Shown: piece by piece, positions 1 through 11,126 of the stretch
How positions within the stretch are numbered: position 1 is the first letter of the stretch
How the letters are laid out: each line of letters begins with the position of its first letter
Assembly (NCBI RefSeq): GCF_051348905.1
Contig: NC_135235.1
Coordinates: forward strand, 295,230,631-295,294,630
Reading direction: 5' to 3'
Origin: Ranitomeya variabilis
Lineage: Eukaryota; Chordata; Amphibia; Anura; Dendrobatidae
DNA length: 64,000 bases
Notes under the pieces: model-generated
Seen by the model: the letters and a program-made list of their open reading frames with translations, nothing else
Databases searched by the model: none
What the model was told of the DNA's origin: nothing
Program-made: the position numbers and the translations under genes

Positions 1-951
1 CGCCACTATGGGGAGCTATGGTACGTCTGATTGCACTAAGGAGTTTCTCTGACCAGGTACACTCACACCACACTTCACACTCCGGCCACCAGGGGGGGTG
101 GTCCTATCTAGTAGGCCACTCCTCACAACTCTGGTAAAACTGGGGGTTGGACAGGAAGACAGGGAGAAGTAGCTGGGAAGAGCTAGTGAGAGGACCTGTC
201 AGGGATGGGATCCTGGCAGACTCCTCAGAGCAGAACTAACCAGTGCACAACGGGAATACAGTAAAGAAGTATTGGGACCAGAAGGAGTCGTGCTGTTAGA
301 CCGAGGCAACATCCTTCTGAGGCGCAAACAGTCGGTGGCCGGAACGCCGAGCAAGTAAGAGACTTTAAGTACACTGCAAACCACGGCCGGACAGCTAATT
401 ACAGGTTGGCTGTCCCACTTAACACCTAAGCAGACAACGGAGGCAGCTGTGGGAGAGGGGCGACTCTAGGGTCCCGGAAGAACTCCAGGCCTACCCCGTC
501 ATACGGGTGCGTCCTACCATATCACCTGGAGGACGAAGAGAACGAACAAATAGAGACAGACAGAAACAGTTGTGAGGACTATCCCGGGAGCTCAGCAGGG
601 AAGAACTACAACACCCAGCGCTAGAAGGTAGACACTGATTCCCACCTGTAAAGAGGACTCCTGATGTGCCTTTGGACCGGCCGGTCTCTGACAACCCAGT
701 TAACAGCGCTCTGGACTGAGGTCTCCAAAACCTTCAGTAAAGAGGTAAAGAGACTGCAACCTGGTTTCCTCGTTATTTACTGCGACTTGCACCCCACAAC
801 TGCACCATTATCACCGCTTATTGCACCGGACGTCCCCCACTGACAGACAGGGCCACGGACCGGGTCTAGCCACCGTGACAACCCCAGGACTGAGACCCAG
901 AAGCCCGGCTCCGGGTACCCCTAGGCCCTGCGGCGGTGTGGGGGCGCTCCA
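1..951 (+). mobile_element. Solo LTR, family A (5' part outside window)
   Basis: This stretch matches, in the same order, the LTRs at 36946-38085 and 40386-41525 (there on the minus strand) and the solo LTRs at 30834 and 44651. Shared landmarks are the GGGAGCTATGGTACGT stretch near the start, the splice-donor-like GTAAAGAGACTGCAACC stretch near 745 and the terminal GGGGGCGCTCCA ending at 951. Roughly the first 60 bases of the LTR lie before the window. No internal region or second LTR follows, so it is read as a solo LTR left by recombination. It is more diverged than the paired LTRs and therefore older. Confidence 0.8.
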
Positions 952-1360
952 CTTCCACTACTCCTAACCACTCATAGCTAGGAAGTACCTATCCCTTTAT
1001 TAACACGATTCCCCTCCCATCTGTGGGCTTGTACCTAACATTAACTATTCCTTTTCTATTACCTATTTCCTACAGTATATTCCTAATAATTCTTGCCTCC
1101 TTTTATCTATAAACTTTTATTGATACAGTACATTATCATGGGCTTTCAACATTTGCCCCTTTATTCTACACATTACCATAACATATTACATAGGGATTAT
1201 ACACATACACATTAAATACATAAAACACATAACACTGTTCACACTACACATAAGCATACGGCGTTGTCTTCAGGGTAGGGATGGGGAAAGACAGTCCACA
1301 TTCTCACACACAAAGAAAGTATATAAAAACTTGATTGGGAGGGTTGCAGAAGAACATGAC
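952..1360. other. No recognisable feature
   Basis: AT-rich intergenic sequence. I see no coding frame or known repeat in it. Confidence 0.4.
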
Positions 1361-1640
1361 CGGCGCACAGAGCTCTGGTTTCAACCCATCCAAAACCATT
1401 GGGATGAACTAAAAACTAGATTGTGAACCTGGCCTCTCCTCCAACATCAGTGTCGGACCTCACAAATACTGTTCTGGAGTGGGCAAAAATTTACACAGAC
1501 ACCTCCGAAATCTGGTAGAAATCCTTCCCAGGAGAGTGGAAGCTGTTGTAGCTGCAAATTGGGGACCAACTGCTTGTTAATGCCTGTAGATGAAGAATGT
1601 GATATCATAAAAGCTCCTGTTGGTATTTTTTTTTAAAAGA
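1361..1640 (+). pseudogene. Tc1/mariner transposase C-terminal scrap
   Basis: Translated in two frames, this segment gives the end of a Tc1-type transposase. The first part reads WFQPIQNHWDELK, matching the family's PDLNPIEHLWDELK region with its last catalytic acid. After a frame change the second part reads NLVEILPRRVEAVVAANWGP, the usual C-terminal SMPRRVxAVIxAxGG signature. Only the last quarter of the gene remains. It belongs to a different subfamily from the Tc1 copies at 16922 and 23545. Non-functional. Confidence 0.65.
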
Positions 1641-1939
1641 TGAAAAATACAAATGATTGGTTGCACGTCATAAATTTTAACAATACAAATTTTTATTAAA
1701 CAGCTTACACAAAAAAATGATACACCGTGTTTTCCTAACTCTATTATGTTCTTTTTCACATCATATATCCTCATTGATTAAATAGCTATGCGTATAGCAC
1801 AGTACTTTTGGAAGTTGTTTGTCCATTCTTTCACCGGGTTTAAATGCTATTATAATCCCTTTTTTTCTCTACCTATATTAACACACTTTGTCATTAATGT
1901 AGCACATTAATGTTTAGTACATTTTACACTTTCTTTCAA

Positions 1940-2115
1940 TGAATGATGGTCAGAAGAATCTCTTTCTTTCTCTCCTGTAGAGTGTAAGCTCTTATGATCA
2001 GTGAGGTCCTCTCTCTCCTGTAGAGTGTAAGCTCCTATGGACAGAGGAGTCTTCTCTCCAGTAGAGTGTAAGCTCTTATGGTCAGTGGAGTCCTCTCTCT
2101 CTCTCCTGTTGAGCA
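1940..2115. repeat. Short minisatellite, about 45-bp units x4
   Basis: The motif TAGAGTGTAAGCTC recurs about every 45-50 bp, spaced by TC-rich blocks (CTCTCTCTCC). The core resembles the GTAAGCTC/GCAGGGCCCTC motif of the LINE-tail repeats at 48.3 and 57.3 kb, so it may be a local amplification of such a fragment. The frame open through it on the minus strand is not taken as a gene. Confidence 0.6.
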
Positions 2116-2350
2116 AGCTCAGAAAAATCACGGTAAAGTAGCAAAACATCCATCTTTTTGGGCTGCAAGAGCAAAGGGAAGCCCCAAACATAGATAATCA
2201 GCTCCAGCTTTCATTTAGAAACGATCTTCATAACAGCACTTTTTACATCATTATTCCTTAACGTATATATAAAAGGGTTCAACATTGGAACAATAATAGT
2301 ATATGTGAGGGACAAGAACTTTCCTTCATCCATGCCATATCTTGACTTTG

Positions 2351-2497
2351 AAAAAGAAAAAATCTCCAGCATGGATCTTCTAAAAGTCAATTTATTAGAA
2401 ACACTTTAAAATGCAAACATTTGCAAAAAGGAGAGATGGGGGTCCCAGGTGGTCAACGCCGATGCATTTCGACCATCAGGTCTTAGTCATGGCATGA
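2351..2497 (-). mobile_element. PLE end fragment inserted in OR1
   Basis: A 147-bp insertion flanked by the direct repeat CTTGACTTTG (2341-2350 and 2498-2507). On the minus strand it holds a CATGACTAAGACC...GGTCGAAA block close to that of the palindromic insert at 17730, followed by an AT-rich stretch with TTTATT on the plus side. This matches the order seen in other Penelope-like ends in this window. It is a short truncated copy without coding sequence. Confidence 0.6.
2441..2493 (-). ncRNA. Degenerate hammerhead-like motif
   Basis: The minus strand reads CATGACTAAGACC, loop TGAT, GGTCGAAA. Stem II (GACC/GGTC) is perfect and GAAA follows it. The first core strand deviates from CUGANGA, and stem I is weak (GCC/GGC). 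Probably an inactive relic of the PLE ribozyme. Confidence 0.35.
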
Positions 2498-3312
2498 CTT
2501 GACTTTGGTCTCAAATACATAATGGTGCCCGATCCATAGAACATAGTAACAACTATGAGGTGAGAGGTACAAGTAGAGAAGGCTTTTCTCCTACTTGCCA
2601 TAGGATGGTGCTTTACAATTGTCAGGATGATGTTAGTATATGAGATTATAGTCAATAAAAATGAGCCCACAATAAGGAATGAAGATATTATTAAAGTTGC
2701 AAATTCATTGAAGTGTGAATTACTGCAGACCAGATCAAGTAATGGAAGAATATCGCAATAAAAATGATTGATTCTATTGGACCCGCAAAATGGCAATCTA
2801 TATAAGAATATGGTTCGTATAACAGCAAGTGTTGTCCCAATGATCCAACAACCAATGACCAGGCTGATACAAACGGCCCTCCTCATAATGACATTATATA
2901 GTAATGGATGACAAATGGCGTTATATCGATCATACGCCATGGCGGCCAACATGTAGCATTCTGCACTGCCCAGTACTAGAAAACAGTAGAATTGCACAGC
3001 ACATCCAAAGAAACTGATTGTTTTCTTCTGTGAAAGAAGATTGACCAGCATTTTGGGAACTATAGTTAACAGGTAACTTATTTCCAGAAAGGAAAAATTA
3101 GCTAGAAAAAAATACATAGGAGTATAAAGATTTGGACTGAAGCAATAGATAAGTATTATGAACATATGAGCCAGGAGTGAAATCTGAAAGATACAGATTA
3201 AGACCAAAAAGAATAAATACTGGAATTGAGGATTATCAGAAAATCCCACAAGGATAAATTCAGTTACGATCGTCTGGTTTCCTGTCTCCATATTGGTTGA
3301 ATGTTTCAGCAA

Positions 3313-5452
3313 CTTTTTTTCCCATTATTTTCACAAATCCTGTTATTGGTCACATTTATAAAGGAAAGTATAACATGATCTTGTTAATAATTAGGATTTC
3401 TGAAATAAATCAACTCTAATTGAGTTTCATGCTAAATCCAAGTTTAGCTCATTCAAGTCAAGTAACGATTTAATGGGTGTTTATAAAGGGTGTTAATATC
3501 CCATTCTGAATGACTCCTTGGCCCATGCTCCGAAGTCTATCTTGACTATTCTGCCCCACTTTTGGCAGTCAAGCAGGTTCTGTGATTCCTGGGGCACAGG
3601 TACATCGTACAATTCCCCGGAACATGAAGAGCAGATCTGGACAGAAGGTATTTGTTGTAGCTTGTAGTCTTTATTCCCTAAAGTGTAGAGTGTTCTTCAT
3701 TCATCTGGCCTCACAAGAAGGTAGGAAGACTCCACTATTCACCTGTCATTTGTTATGGAATACTATCAGAAGGAGACACTACTCTTAATTCCATTATCCT
3801 GAACCTTTCACAATTTCAATCTATTGGTCTAAAAAAGATTTTGACACCATTAATTAAAAAAATACATTTTCATTCTTGCTAGATTATTTATTACAGATTT
3901 TAAAAAAACATCAAAGGAATTAATAATGTGGGATGGAAGCGTGGCTAGTCACCATAGATGTAACCAGTTTTTATAAGTCCATCGAACACTAGTTGGCTGT
4001 TGGAAAATAATTAAGTCTTCATCAACTGTATTGGGTACCACAATGGGGTAAGGCAGATCTCCAAGAGGGGCGGATGTGCAGGACCCAGTCACAGCCAATA
4101 AGCAATTGATGGAGCTATGCTCTGTAGGTTTGCAACTGAGCAAATCTGGCCACTTTTGGCACCAGGAACTGCTGATTGGCGGGGTTCTGAGTGCGGCAGC
4201 TGTTCCTGGAGCTGGTGGCAGCTGGATGTGCTTAGCTGAGGAGCTCCGTCAACTGTATAGCTGCGTACTGCTCCTCTGCCACTATTTACATGAACAAGCA
4301 TGGATCTGCAGTACCCCACTGAGGCCACTTTACAGTTCACAAAGTTGTGCTTTTCTGTTCCACTATTGATCACATTCGGCCGCCTGCAGAACAAGGTACA
4401 GCTGATTGACGGGGTTGCCACATGTCGCACCCCCTTCAATCTGGTATTGATGACCTAGCACAAGTATAGGCCATCAATTTTAAAATACTGGACAATCCCT
4501 TTAATAGACCACAGAGTGACCATAGTCTCCAAGAATATAGCACCAGGGTCAATTCTCCTAAATGCGATGCCACCTATCTATATAAGGGGAAAATATGACA
4601 CCTCTGAATAAAAGTGGAAATCACAACATAGATCAACATTATGCCCTCCGACAAAATTCACAGAGGCTGGGGCTTATAAATATTCAACACAAAGTTGGGT
4701 GGTCTTGCAATGTTTTGTTGGTGTTTCTAGGCTGATCCCCGATTGGGCTTAAAAATGTAGAGCCAACATTGATGAAAATATTAGTAGCTACAAAAAGATT
4801 TTTAGTAGAATAACAATATAAAACAGGCAGCACAAAGGACAATTTGCGAACACTTATTCCCCCACCTACCATTTATAATACTATTGGTATCTTTTGATGA
4901 TCAGACGGGCATCTGGACCCTCTCTGTCATCAAGTCAGGCAATGCTGCTGACTAACCATATCATATTTTCACAAACATACATATAAAGAAATGTACATTA
5001 CAAAAAAATTGATATAGTTGATGGAAAATATAAAAACACGTCACCTGCTGTAATCTGTTCTATATGTTATCATACACTGCACTGAACCTGATAGAATAGT
5101 CCATATACGTTTCATCATATCCACTATCTGCATGTAACCATGAGTAGTATATATAGAAGCAGAATTATGCAACTGTATTTTATTGGAAGGTAAATTATGC
5201 ACTAGAGATTAATTTGTGTTAAGTAATTTATATTTTGTAACCCCTAATGAACCTCCAGATGCAATGACAGTTTTTATTCCTACTTTACAACATTAATAAA
5301 GCCATAACGTTTTATTTTTCTTATTGGTAATGGAATAGTATGTGGGATTGTCGTTTGCAGGCTCAGATATATATTTTCGATGGTACTATTTCGGAGTTTA
5401 GTACCTACATTATATGTGTAAGGGGATGAAGGAGACACACAGAATAGTGTTT
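3313..5452. other. OR1 upstream DNA, duplicated with OR2
   Basis: The DNA upstream of OR1 resembles in order the DNA upstream of OR2 (13312-15780). Matching landmarks are GTCAAGCAGGTTCT (near 3568 and 13892), an AAATAAAAGTGG block (near 4605 and 15130), ATATATAGAAGCAGAA (near 5150 and 15530) and ACTAATTTGTGT-like sequence (near 5205 and 15590). No exon can be assigned with confidence. OR genes usually have short 5' non-coding exons here, so promoter and leader exon probably lie within this duplicated block. A MITE-like repeat at 4040-4503 is specific to this copy. Confidence 0.6.
4040..4503 (-). mobile_element. Non-autonomous repeat, 'GGATTGTCCAGTA' type
   Basis: The minus strand begins AAAGGGATTGTCCAGTATT and then ATTGATGGCCTATAC, which I recognise as a common amphibian interspersed repeat (a MITE-like unit starting with a GTCCA block and GATGGCCTATCC). 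The downstream part is GC-richer and absent from the otherwise similar OR2 upstream block, which supports insertion after the duplication. Boundaries are approximate and no clear target duplication was found. Confidence 0.45.
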
Positions 5453-5546
5453 AGGCCACAGTCACACAATCAATATTTGGTCAGTATTTTACGTCAGTAT
5501 TTGTAGGCCAAAATCAGAAGTTGGTGAAAAATGCAGAATTGGTGAC
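5453..5546. other. MITE fragment (GGCCACAGTCACAC)
   Basis: Holds GGCCACAGTCACAC followed by a GTCAGTATTT motif occurring twice. This resembles a terminal piece of a dispersed non-autonomous DNA element. Truncated by the hAT end at 5547. Confidence 0.35.
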
Positions 5547-7550
5547 TAGAGATGAGCGAACCCTTGAAGGTTTGGTTCAGTTCGATTTGCTGAACATTTA
5601 GTTGTTCGCCGAACGGTTCGACGAACATACCTGGACCCCATTAAATTTAACAGGAGGAAAAATCAAACCTATACTCAACACTTTGCCAAACAGCTTTCCA
5701 AACAGCTAAAATTAGGGGCAGACACCATGAAAAGTGGCATCAATTGATCCACAGTAGAAATTTGCAAATAGTACAGCAGCAGTCAGTCATGGGCCAAGCA
5801 TGAGGTATCAGGATCTTGCCCAGAATTTACAGCTTGGAGTTGAAGTTTCAATGAGGACCTGGTGGTTAAGGGAATGGTATGTGCCTTCTTAACTAGGAGA
5901 CCTCCAATTTTTTTTTCAGCCACACTCAGATGGCACAAACATATTGGTAGAAAAATGTAAGTAAAGTAACACAGGAAGTTGACTGACGTAAGTGCAAGCC
6001 TGCCTGACTGGAAGTCCTATTTTCACAGGCAACGTACCAGATGGAGATCCAAATTAGAGTCTCCACATTTAAGAAAATTATTATCACACACCACTAAAGT
6101 GGCATCAATTTCCACAGAGTAGGGCTCTGACACATCTTCCACCACAGGCAACCCACCAGATGGAGACCCAACTTGCAGTCTCCCCATTTCAATAAATTGT
6201 TTGCAACATCAGCAGCAGTAGCAACAGCAGGCTCACAAGACACCCAAAGGTGGCACAGACTGCAATAATGCAAGATCAATACATGACACTAAAAACTACA
6301 CCATCGCCTAGTCTTCCCAAAGTCATTGGAGATCCATGACTTGATCCTTTTGATGAAAGTTAGGCTGTCTACACTTTCAGAGGACAGCCAGATGCGCTTA
6401 TCCTTCATGAAACCACCAGCAGCACTGAATACACATTCTGAGAGAACGCTGGCTGCCGGGCATGACAAAGCCTCCAAGGTGTGACAAGCGAGTTCAGGCC
6501 ACTCTTCCATTTTTGAAGACCAAAATGCAAAAGGGTCCAAACCCATTGATATTGAGCTCCAGATCAGCTCCTGCATCATCCTGTCCAGTCGTTCACAATG
6601 TGCTAGTACTCTATTTTGCTGGTGCACGGGCTGGTCTAAAAAATGCGTGAAGTGATTCACAAAAATTGCTTATGCCACTTACGCTGCTGCTGCTGTTAAT
6701 GTTTTTGCGATGATGCCTTGACGTTCCCGGGGTTTGATGTCTAGAACCGGGATGCACACTGTGTGCTTCACTGTCTTAGGGAAAACCACTATTAAGGTTG
6801 TCTACAAGCGTGTTTAGATACTCCAGCATGCATGCGTCCCTTTGCCGGGGGAAACATCTGGCTAAAAATACTTTTGTACTGTGGATCTAGCAGACTGGCA
6901 ACCCAGTAGGCAGCACTATTTCTAACCTTAAGAAAACGGGCATCATGTTGAAGATAGTGCAGCAAGAAGGCGCTCATGTGTCGGGCACTTACATGAGATC
7001 CAAGTCTATGGTGTGTTGTGGCAGGGTAACACTCAAGGTTGCTTCCTCCATTCCCACTCGCCAATCACAGACAACTGAGAGGGGATCATTATCTTCTTCA
7101 TCTCCTGCCTGTTGTGCATCCATCAATTCATCCTCCTACATTTGTTCCTCGTCCACCACCCTCACTAACACTTTGTCTGGTACCGTGAGCCCCCCTCGAT
7201 CGCGGTAAGCCACCTTCCCATGGCACTCGTCTATGCGATGACAGTCCAGAAATTTGGGATATTGTTAATTTGTTATCCCTTCTGCATCCTCCTCTACTTC
7301 AACCTCTTCCTCTGGGACGACCACCTCGTCACACAGACTATTCATAGTGTGCTCCAGCATGTAGATGGAATAGGTGGTGGGCGGTTTGATTCGGAGTGCT
7401 AAATAGATAGCCCCAAGAGAGGAATAAAGGGAAGTGCAGAGTCCCCACAGCTCCAGCCAAACACCTCCAATGAAGGATGTAGCAAGGAGAAATGGAAAGC
7501 TTAGTCTAAGGAGCGCCGAAGGAAGGACTCTGACACCAGGTTGGAGTTAA

Positions 7551-7591
7551 CTACAACGCGTCTCAACGGAAATACCGCCTTCATCAGGTGG
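7551..7591 (-). ncRNA. Hammerhead-like ribozyme, left arm
   Basis: Minus strand: CCAC, the canonical core CTGATGA, a short stem II, then GAGA in place of GAAA, then CGCGTT. Stem I pairs only partly with the downstream GTAG. Probably weak or inactive. Confidence 0.45.
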
Positions 7592-7601
7592 AATGTTTTT
7601 T

Positions 7602-7642
7602 CCACGTGATGAAGATGGTATTTCCGTTGAAACGCGTTGTGG
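7602..7642 (+). ncRNA. Hammerhead-like ribozyme, right arm
   Basis: CCAC, GTGATGA, a short stem II with CGG/CCG or similar pairing, GAAA, C, loop GC, GTT, then GTGG. Stem I CCAC/GTGG is perfect, and the tiny stem III is typical of PLE hammerheads. The first core base differs from consensus CUGAUGA (G for C), so activity is doubtful. Confidence 0.5.
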
Positions 7643-8870
7643 TTAACTCCAACCTGGTGTCAGAGTCCTTCCTTCGGCGCTCCTTGGACTAAGCTTTCCA
7701 TTTCTCCAGCATGTAGATGAGCAGAATAGTGATGCTGATAATGGCGGCATCATCAGTGCTAACCATCTTAGTAGCCATTTCAAAACTGTGCAAGTGTGAT
7801 TTGCACCACGTCCAGACTGCGTTGGCCCAGGCTATGGAAAAGGACATACTGCACCAGGGCTCTTCGCTGCTGCCACAGTCACTGCAACATGTACAGAGCA
7901 GAATTCCACCATGTCAGATGTCAGAACATCGCACATCAAAAGGTTAACTGGCAGGCCGAAAGACCTCTGTGGCGATGCAAGTCGATGACCTGCGGGGTTT
8001 GATCGTTAAAAGTAAGCACACAGTGAGCGTGCTTTCTGCAGCAGCACATCCAGGCTGGGAGAATGGAGGAGGAATTGCTGAACCACCAGGTGGTTGACGA
8101 TGTGAGCCATGCAAGGCACGTGTGTGAGGTTGCCCTAGTGTAGGGCCGCCACCAGGTTTGCACCGTTATCACATACAGCCTTCCCTCCAGGTTCAGTGGA
8201 GACAGCCATTGCTCTAACTTAGCCTGGATAGCTGTTCACAACTCTTGAGCTGTGTGACTGCGATCTCCAAGGCATATTAATTTGAACACTGCCTGATTAC
8301 GGTGAGCCATGGCTGCGCAGTATGGAGGTGAGGGGGATTCTCTATCTGCACTGTTGGAATGCATGTCTGATTAAGAGAGAAGTTGAGAGCACAGATGGAA
8401 GCCCTAGAAGAGGTGGATGAGTCATAAGCAGTGGAGGAACTGTTAGATACAGAGGTTTGTCCCGCAAGTCTTGGGGTTTCAAAGATTTGTGGAGCAGCCC
8501 CTTGACCGCCTGCCCCCACAGCCACCAGAGTCACCCAATGCCCAGTCAGTGAGATGTAATGTCTCTGCCCATGTTTGCTCCTCCAGGTGTCAGTGGTGAA
8601 ATGCACCCTGGCAGACACAGATTTTTTCAGGGAACAGGAGATGTTGTCTGCGACATGCTGGTGTAGCGCAGGCACAACTACTTAGAGAAGTAATGGGGAC
8701 TGGGCAACTGCTACTGGGAGAATGCAACAGCCATCAACTTTCTGAAACTGTCTGTATTCACCAGGCGGAAAGGCAGCATTTCCATGGCCAACAAATTGGA
8801 GATGATGGTGTTCAAGCTCTTAGCTTTGGCATGTGTAGGAGGAAACATTCTTTTATGTTACCACAACCGT

Positions 8871-9115
8871 GGGAGTTGCGGGTGTTATTTTCTATTTGCA
8901 CTTCCCTGTTGAGGCTTGGAGCTGCAGCAGTCGGCTAGTGCCCTCTTTGGAGTTTGAAGAACGACTGTGTTTCTCTCGGAGTCTTTTCAAGCTAAGTGTT
9001 CCCTTGTTTCGTTTGTCTATCCCAGTTGTCTTTAGCGGTAGTGGGGATTGACTAGTGCCCATCCAGTCCTTCCCGATGCAGGGCTTATCACCAGTGTCAG
9101 GTAGGGATTAGGTAT
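8871..9115. other. Unclassified repeat flank
   Basis: Sequence between the hAT remains and the solo LTR. The stretch ending GGATTAGGTATCCTGC appears to continue after the LTR at 9965, so the LTR interrupted an older repeat. No coding content recognised. Confidence 0.35.
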
Positions 9116-9120
9116 CCTGC

Positions 9121-9964
9121 TGTTAGGGGTCGAGATCCTGCCTCTGCACAGGGGGAATCTCAAGCCATCTCCGCTGCAGTCTCCCATCCTTCTCCAGCCG
9201 CAGTGGAGCCTGCTCAGCGGAGATGTCGGTCCCAGCGTCTTGCTCAGTCTGACTCTGTCCAAAGGGTTACTGCTGCTTTTCCAGCTTCTGCCATTAAAGC
9301 CAGTACTGGGCAGCGGCGAGCAGACGCTTCTGGGACTAAGTCCTGCTTTTCTCATTCTGAGCATGCCCAGAGTAAGATCTCTCAGTGGAGATCGAGGGTC
9401 ACATGTTCAGATACTGCAAATCTATTGGTCCTTCTAGGAAGGTCCTGTAGGTGCGCAGGCTCTGTAGCAGCCTCTCATTGGTCCTTCTAGGAAGGTCCTG
9501 TACGTGCTGCAGCTATTTAAGGCTCGCATGGCCACACGGCCATGCGCTAGTATTGAATCAGTATTGTGCATGCGCCAGTGTGGTCACATTTATGTGTGTG
9601 TTCAGAGACTCGGCTGAAATAAGCCCCTAGAATGCCGGCACCTCCGGCGAGGAGATTGTGTGTGTGGATCTAGGGCCCCGGCTGAAATAAGCCCCTAGAA
9701 TACCGGCTTCTCCGGTGAGGAGATTGTATGTGTGTGTGACCACAGACTGCCTTCAGCTCAGCAGTTAGCTGTAAACTCCTGTGGGGTTAACAGGGCACAG
9801 CGTCTTGTTTCTGTGCGACTCTGTGAAGTAACAGAGGTCGCTTAAACCGCCATATAGTGCCGTCATTTGCTAGCAGCAGGTTCCTCCTGCACGGTGGACC
9901 CCGGGCTGCGAACGCACCAATAATAACATCTATATTTACTCGGTGCATTCTGCTAGCCCTAACA
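9121..9964 (+). mobile_element. Solo LTR, family B
   Basis: Begins TGTTAGGGGTCGAG and ends GCTAGCCCTAACA, with the direct repeat CCTGC on both sides (9116-9120 and 9965-9969). The same family lies reversed at 23938-25084. Shared blocks include CACAGGGGGAATCT, CTCAGCGGAGATGTCGGTCC, CCATGCGCTAGTAT-like sequence and GGGCTGCGAACGCACC. No internal domain is present. The 5-bp target repeat and TG...CA ends fit a Ty3/Gypsy or retrovirus-like LTR. Confidence 0.8.
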
Positions 9965-10315
9965 CCTGCTCTGCGATAGGTGTGGAACCTATATAGGGAC
10001 GATAGGGCAGACAGTGTGACATTAGATCTGTCTAGGGATCTCCACTCCCCTTTTCCCTAATGTTTAGTTCCCTTTCCCTTATTCTTTTGTGTTGCACTTA
10101 GCCTTTCCTTCACTTTGCGTGATACTTCTACAACATGTTGTGATGGGCTATTCTCAAAACAAGTCCATGGTACTTGGTAGATTATGGTAATGGGTACTGG
10201 ATTCTGTCATGGTACGATGATCTAGGAAACTAGTCTAATTGCCATATCTGGATACGGGAAGTGCTGTAATTTTCCCCTAATATGGAGCAATTAGCATCTG
10301 CATCATAGAAGTACG
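9965..10315. other. Unclassified sequence
   Basis: Continues the repeat broken by the solo LTR, then AT-rich sequence. I recognise no gene. Confidence 0.3.
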
Positions 10316-10600
10316 AATACACATGAGTGTAAAGATTTTGATTGCAGCAATATTAAATGATTATAAAATTATGAGCCAGGAGTGAAATCTTAAATATGCA
10401 AACATGGATGAAAAAGAATAAGTACTGGTGTTTAGGCCTATCAGAAAATGCAACAATGCCAAAATTTAGTTATGGTCGTCCGGTTTCTTTTCTGTATTTT
10501 AGTTAAATGTTTTTTTTTTTTAATGTATTATTACTTTTGTAAAGACCTAAAATGATCTTGTTAAAAATTAACTTCTAAATCCAATATAGTGTCAGAAACT
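10316..10600 (-). pseudogene. Olfactory receptor N-terminal relic
   Basis: The minus strand retains the start of an OR related to OR1 and OR2. A THITKF-like stretch corresponds to TVTEFTLVGF, and the DNA around ATGAGCCAGGAGTGAAATCT (10370-10390) matches the TM1 coding DNA of OR1 (3167-3186) and OR2 almost base for base. Upstream similarity (ATGATCTTGTTAA, 10550) also matches OR1 at 3374. It has stops and frame changes and ends after TM1. It is a third, truncated member of the local duplication. Confidence 0.7.
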
Positions 10601-10831
10601 TTGTGTAACAGATTTTCTGTTTTCAGGTAGGCTTGTCCAATTCTTTAGAGTAAAAGTCAGTCACATAAGAGACAAGATGTTATGAATTTTTGCATTACTT
10701 TCATATTAATGTTCATAAATATCCTCTCAATATATTGCAGTCATCATATTGTATAGCACTGTGCACTTACAAATGCTCATTTTGCCTTTCTATCAGTTAA
10801 TTCTTTCCTTCTCCATTAGCTCTATGACCTC

Positions 10832-11126
10832 ACGTGATTAAAAAATGACTAGCTGAATCCTTCTAAACTCTAAGTAGAAACGGGAGGCCTCTTTTCCCTG
10901 CATGAGTAATCATTAGAACTGCAATGATACTCACTACAAAGTCCCTGGCAGTCAAGCTCCACCTCCAATTCAACTCCTGTTCCAGCTGCTCCTCTCCTCC
11001 CCCTTCCATGGACTTTGAAGTGATGTAGAATTGTAGTTCTAATGATGACTAATGCAGGGGAAATATATTTTATGTTTCTACTTGGAGCTTAGAAGGATTC
11101 AGCTAGTCAGTTTTTAATCATGTGAT
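10832..11126. mobile_element. MITE with 90-bp inverted ends
   Basis: The left end CACGTGATTAAAAA (10832) is mirrored by TTTTTAATCATGTG (about 11113-11126). The inner inverted arms include GACTAGCTGAATCCTTCTAA and its complement, and run for roughly 90 bp on each side. The central part is a C-rich spacer. No coding content. Superfamily unassigned; the target duplication is not clear. Confidence 0.65.

Larger units (their letters stand above)
2211..3312 (-). pseudogene. Olfactory receptor OR1, disrupted by a 147-bp insertion
   Basis: A class II olfactory receptor, a rhodopsin-like seven-helix GPCR of sensory-neuron cilia. It reads from ATG at 3312 with an N-glycosylation site (GNQT) near the N-terminus, PMYFFLANFSFLE (end of IC1/TM2), MAYDRYNAICHPL (TM3/IC2), the EC2 cysteines, KAFSTCTSHL (TM6) and up to RPKSS. 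There an element at 2351-2497, flanked by 10-bp copies of CTTGACTTTG, breaks the frame. Past it the gene resumes with the TM7 motif PMLNPFIYTLRNNDVK and ends at a TGA at 2211. Apart from the insertion I see no stop or frameshift, so the loss looks recent. The start is chosen by alignment with OR2 (12355). A transcript could give only a receptor lacking TM7. Confidence 0.88.
7368..7703. mobile_element. Palindromic PLE end pair inserted in hAT
   Basis: A 336-bp insert lies between two copies of CTCCAGCATGTAGATG (7352-7367 and 7704-7719). Its core is an inverted repeat: GGAGCGCCGAAGGAAGGACT near 7510 returns as the reverse complement near 7660-7683, and the arms meet around 7596. Each arm carries a hammerhead-type block with GAAACGCGTTG or its variant. 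Removing the insert and one repeat restores the collinear hAT sequence. Read as two head-to-head truncated Penelope-like ends inserted as one event. Confidence 0.7.
6289..8850 (-). pseudogene. hAT transposase pseudogene
   Basis: Discontinuous remains of a hAT transposase. The best-preserved pieces are 8277-8675 (start of the RNase-H-like catalytic core, with the ALHQHVAD and TTDTW motifs), 6792-7064 (LLDPQYKSIFSQM, equal to LLDPRYKGKLQNIM of the copy at 52755) and 6289-6660 (C-terminal insertion/dimerisation part with WPELACHTLEALSCPAASV). The order on the minus strand is collinear with the intact family. It cannot encode a working enzyme. Confidence 0.75.
5547..8870 (-). mobile_element. Decayed hAT transposon copy with BED-type transposase remains
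   Basis: A hAT element end, TAGAGATGAGCGAACC, lies at 5547, matching the TAG.G.TGAGCG ends of other hATs here. Minus-strand frames give the transposase in order: EMLPFRLVNTDSF (about 8820), then LTTDTW-like FTTDTWRSKHGQRHYIS (about 8590), then VSTDDAAIISI (about 7735), and the C-terminal dimerisation region PAASVLSECVFSAAGGF and FIKRIKSWIS (6300-6450). These match the better preserved hAT at 49147 but from a clearly different subfamily. The BED-finger end is missing and many stops and frameshifts are present. A palindromic PLE fragment is nested at 7368-7703. Confidence 0.8.

Noticed and set aside
1907-2191. 94-codon minus-strand frame with repeated SLHSTGEK
   Set aside because: Superficially like a zinc-finger linker (TGEK), but it lacks the Cys/His pattern and comes from a minisatellite.
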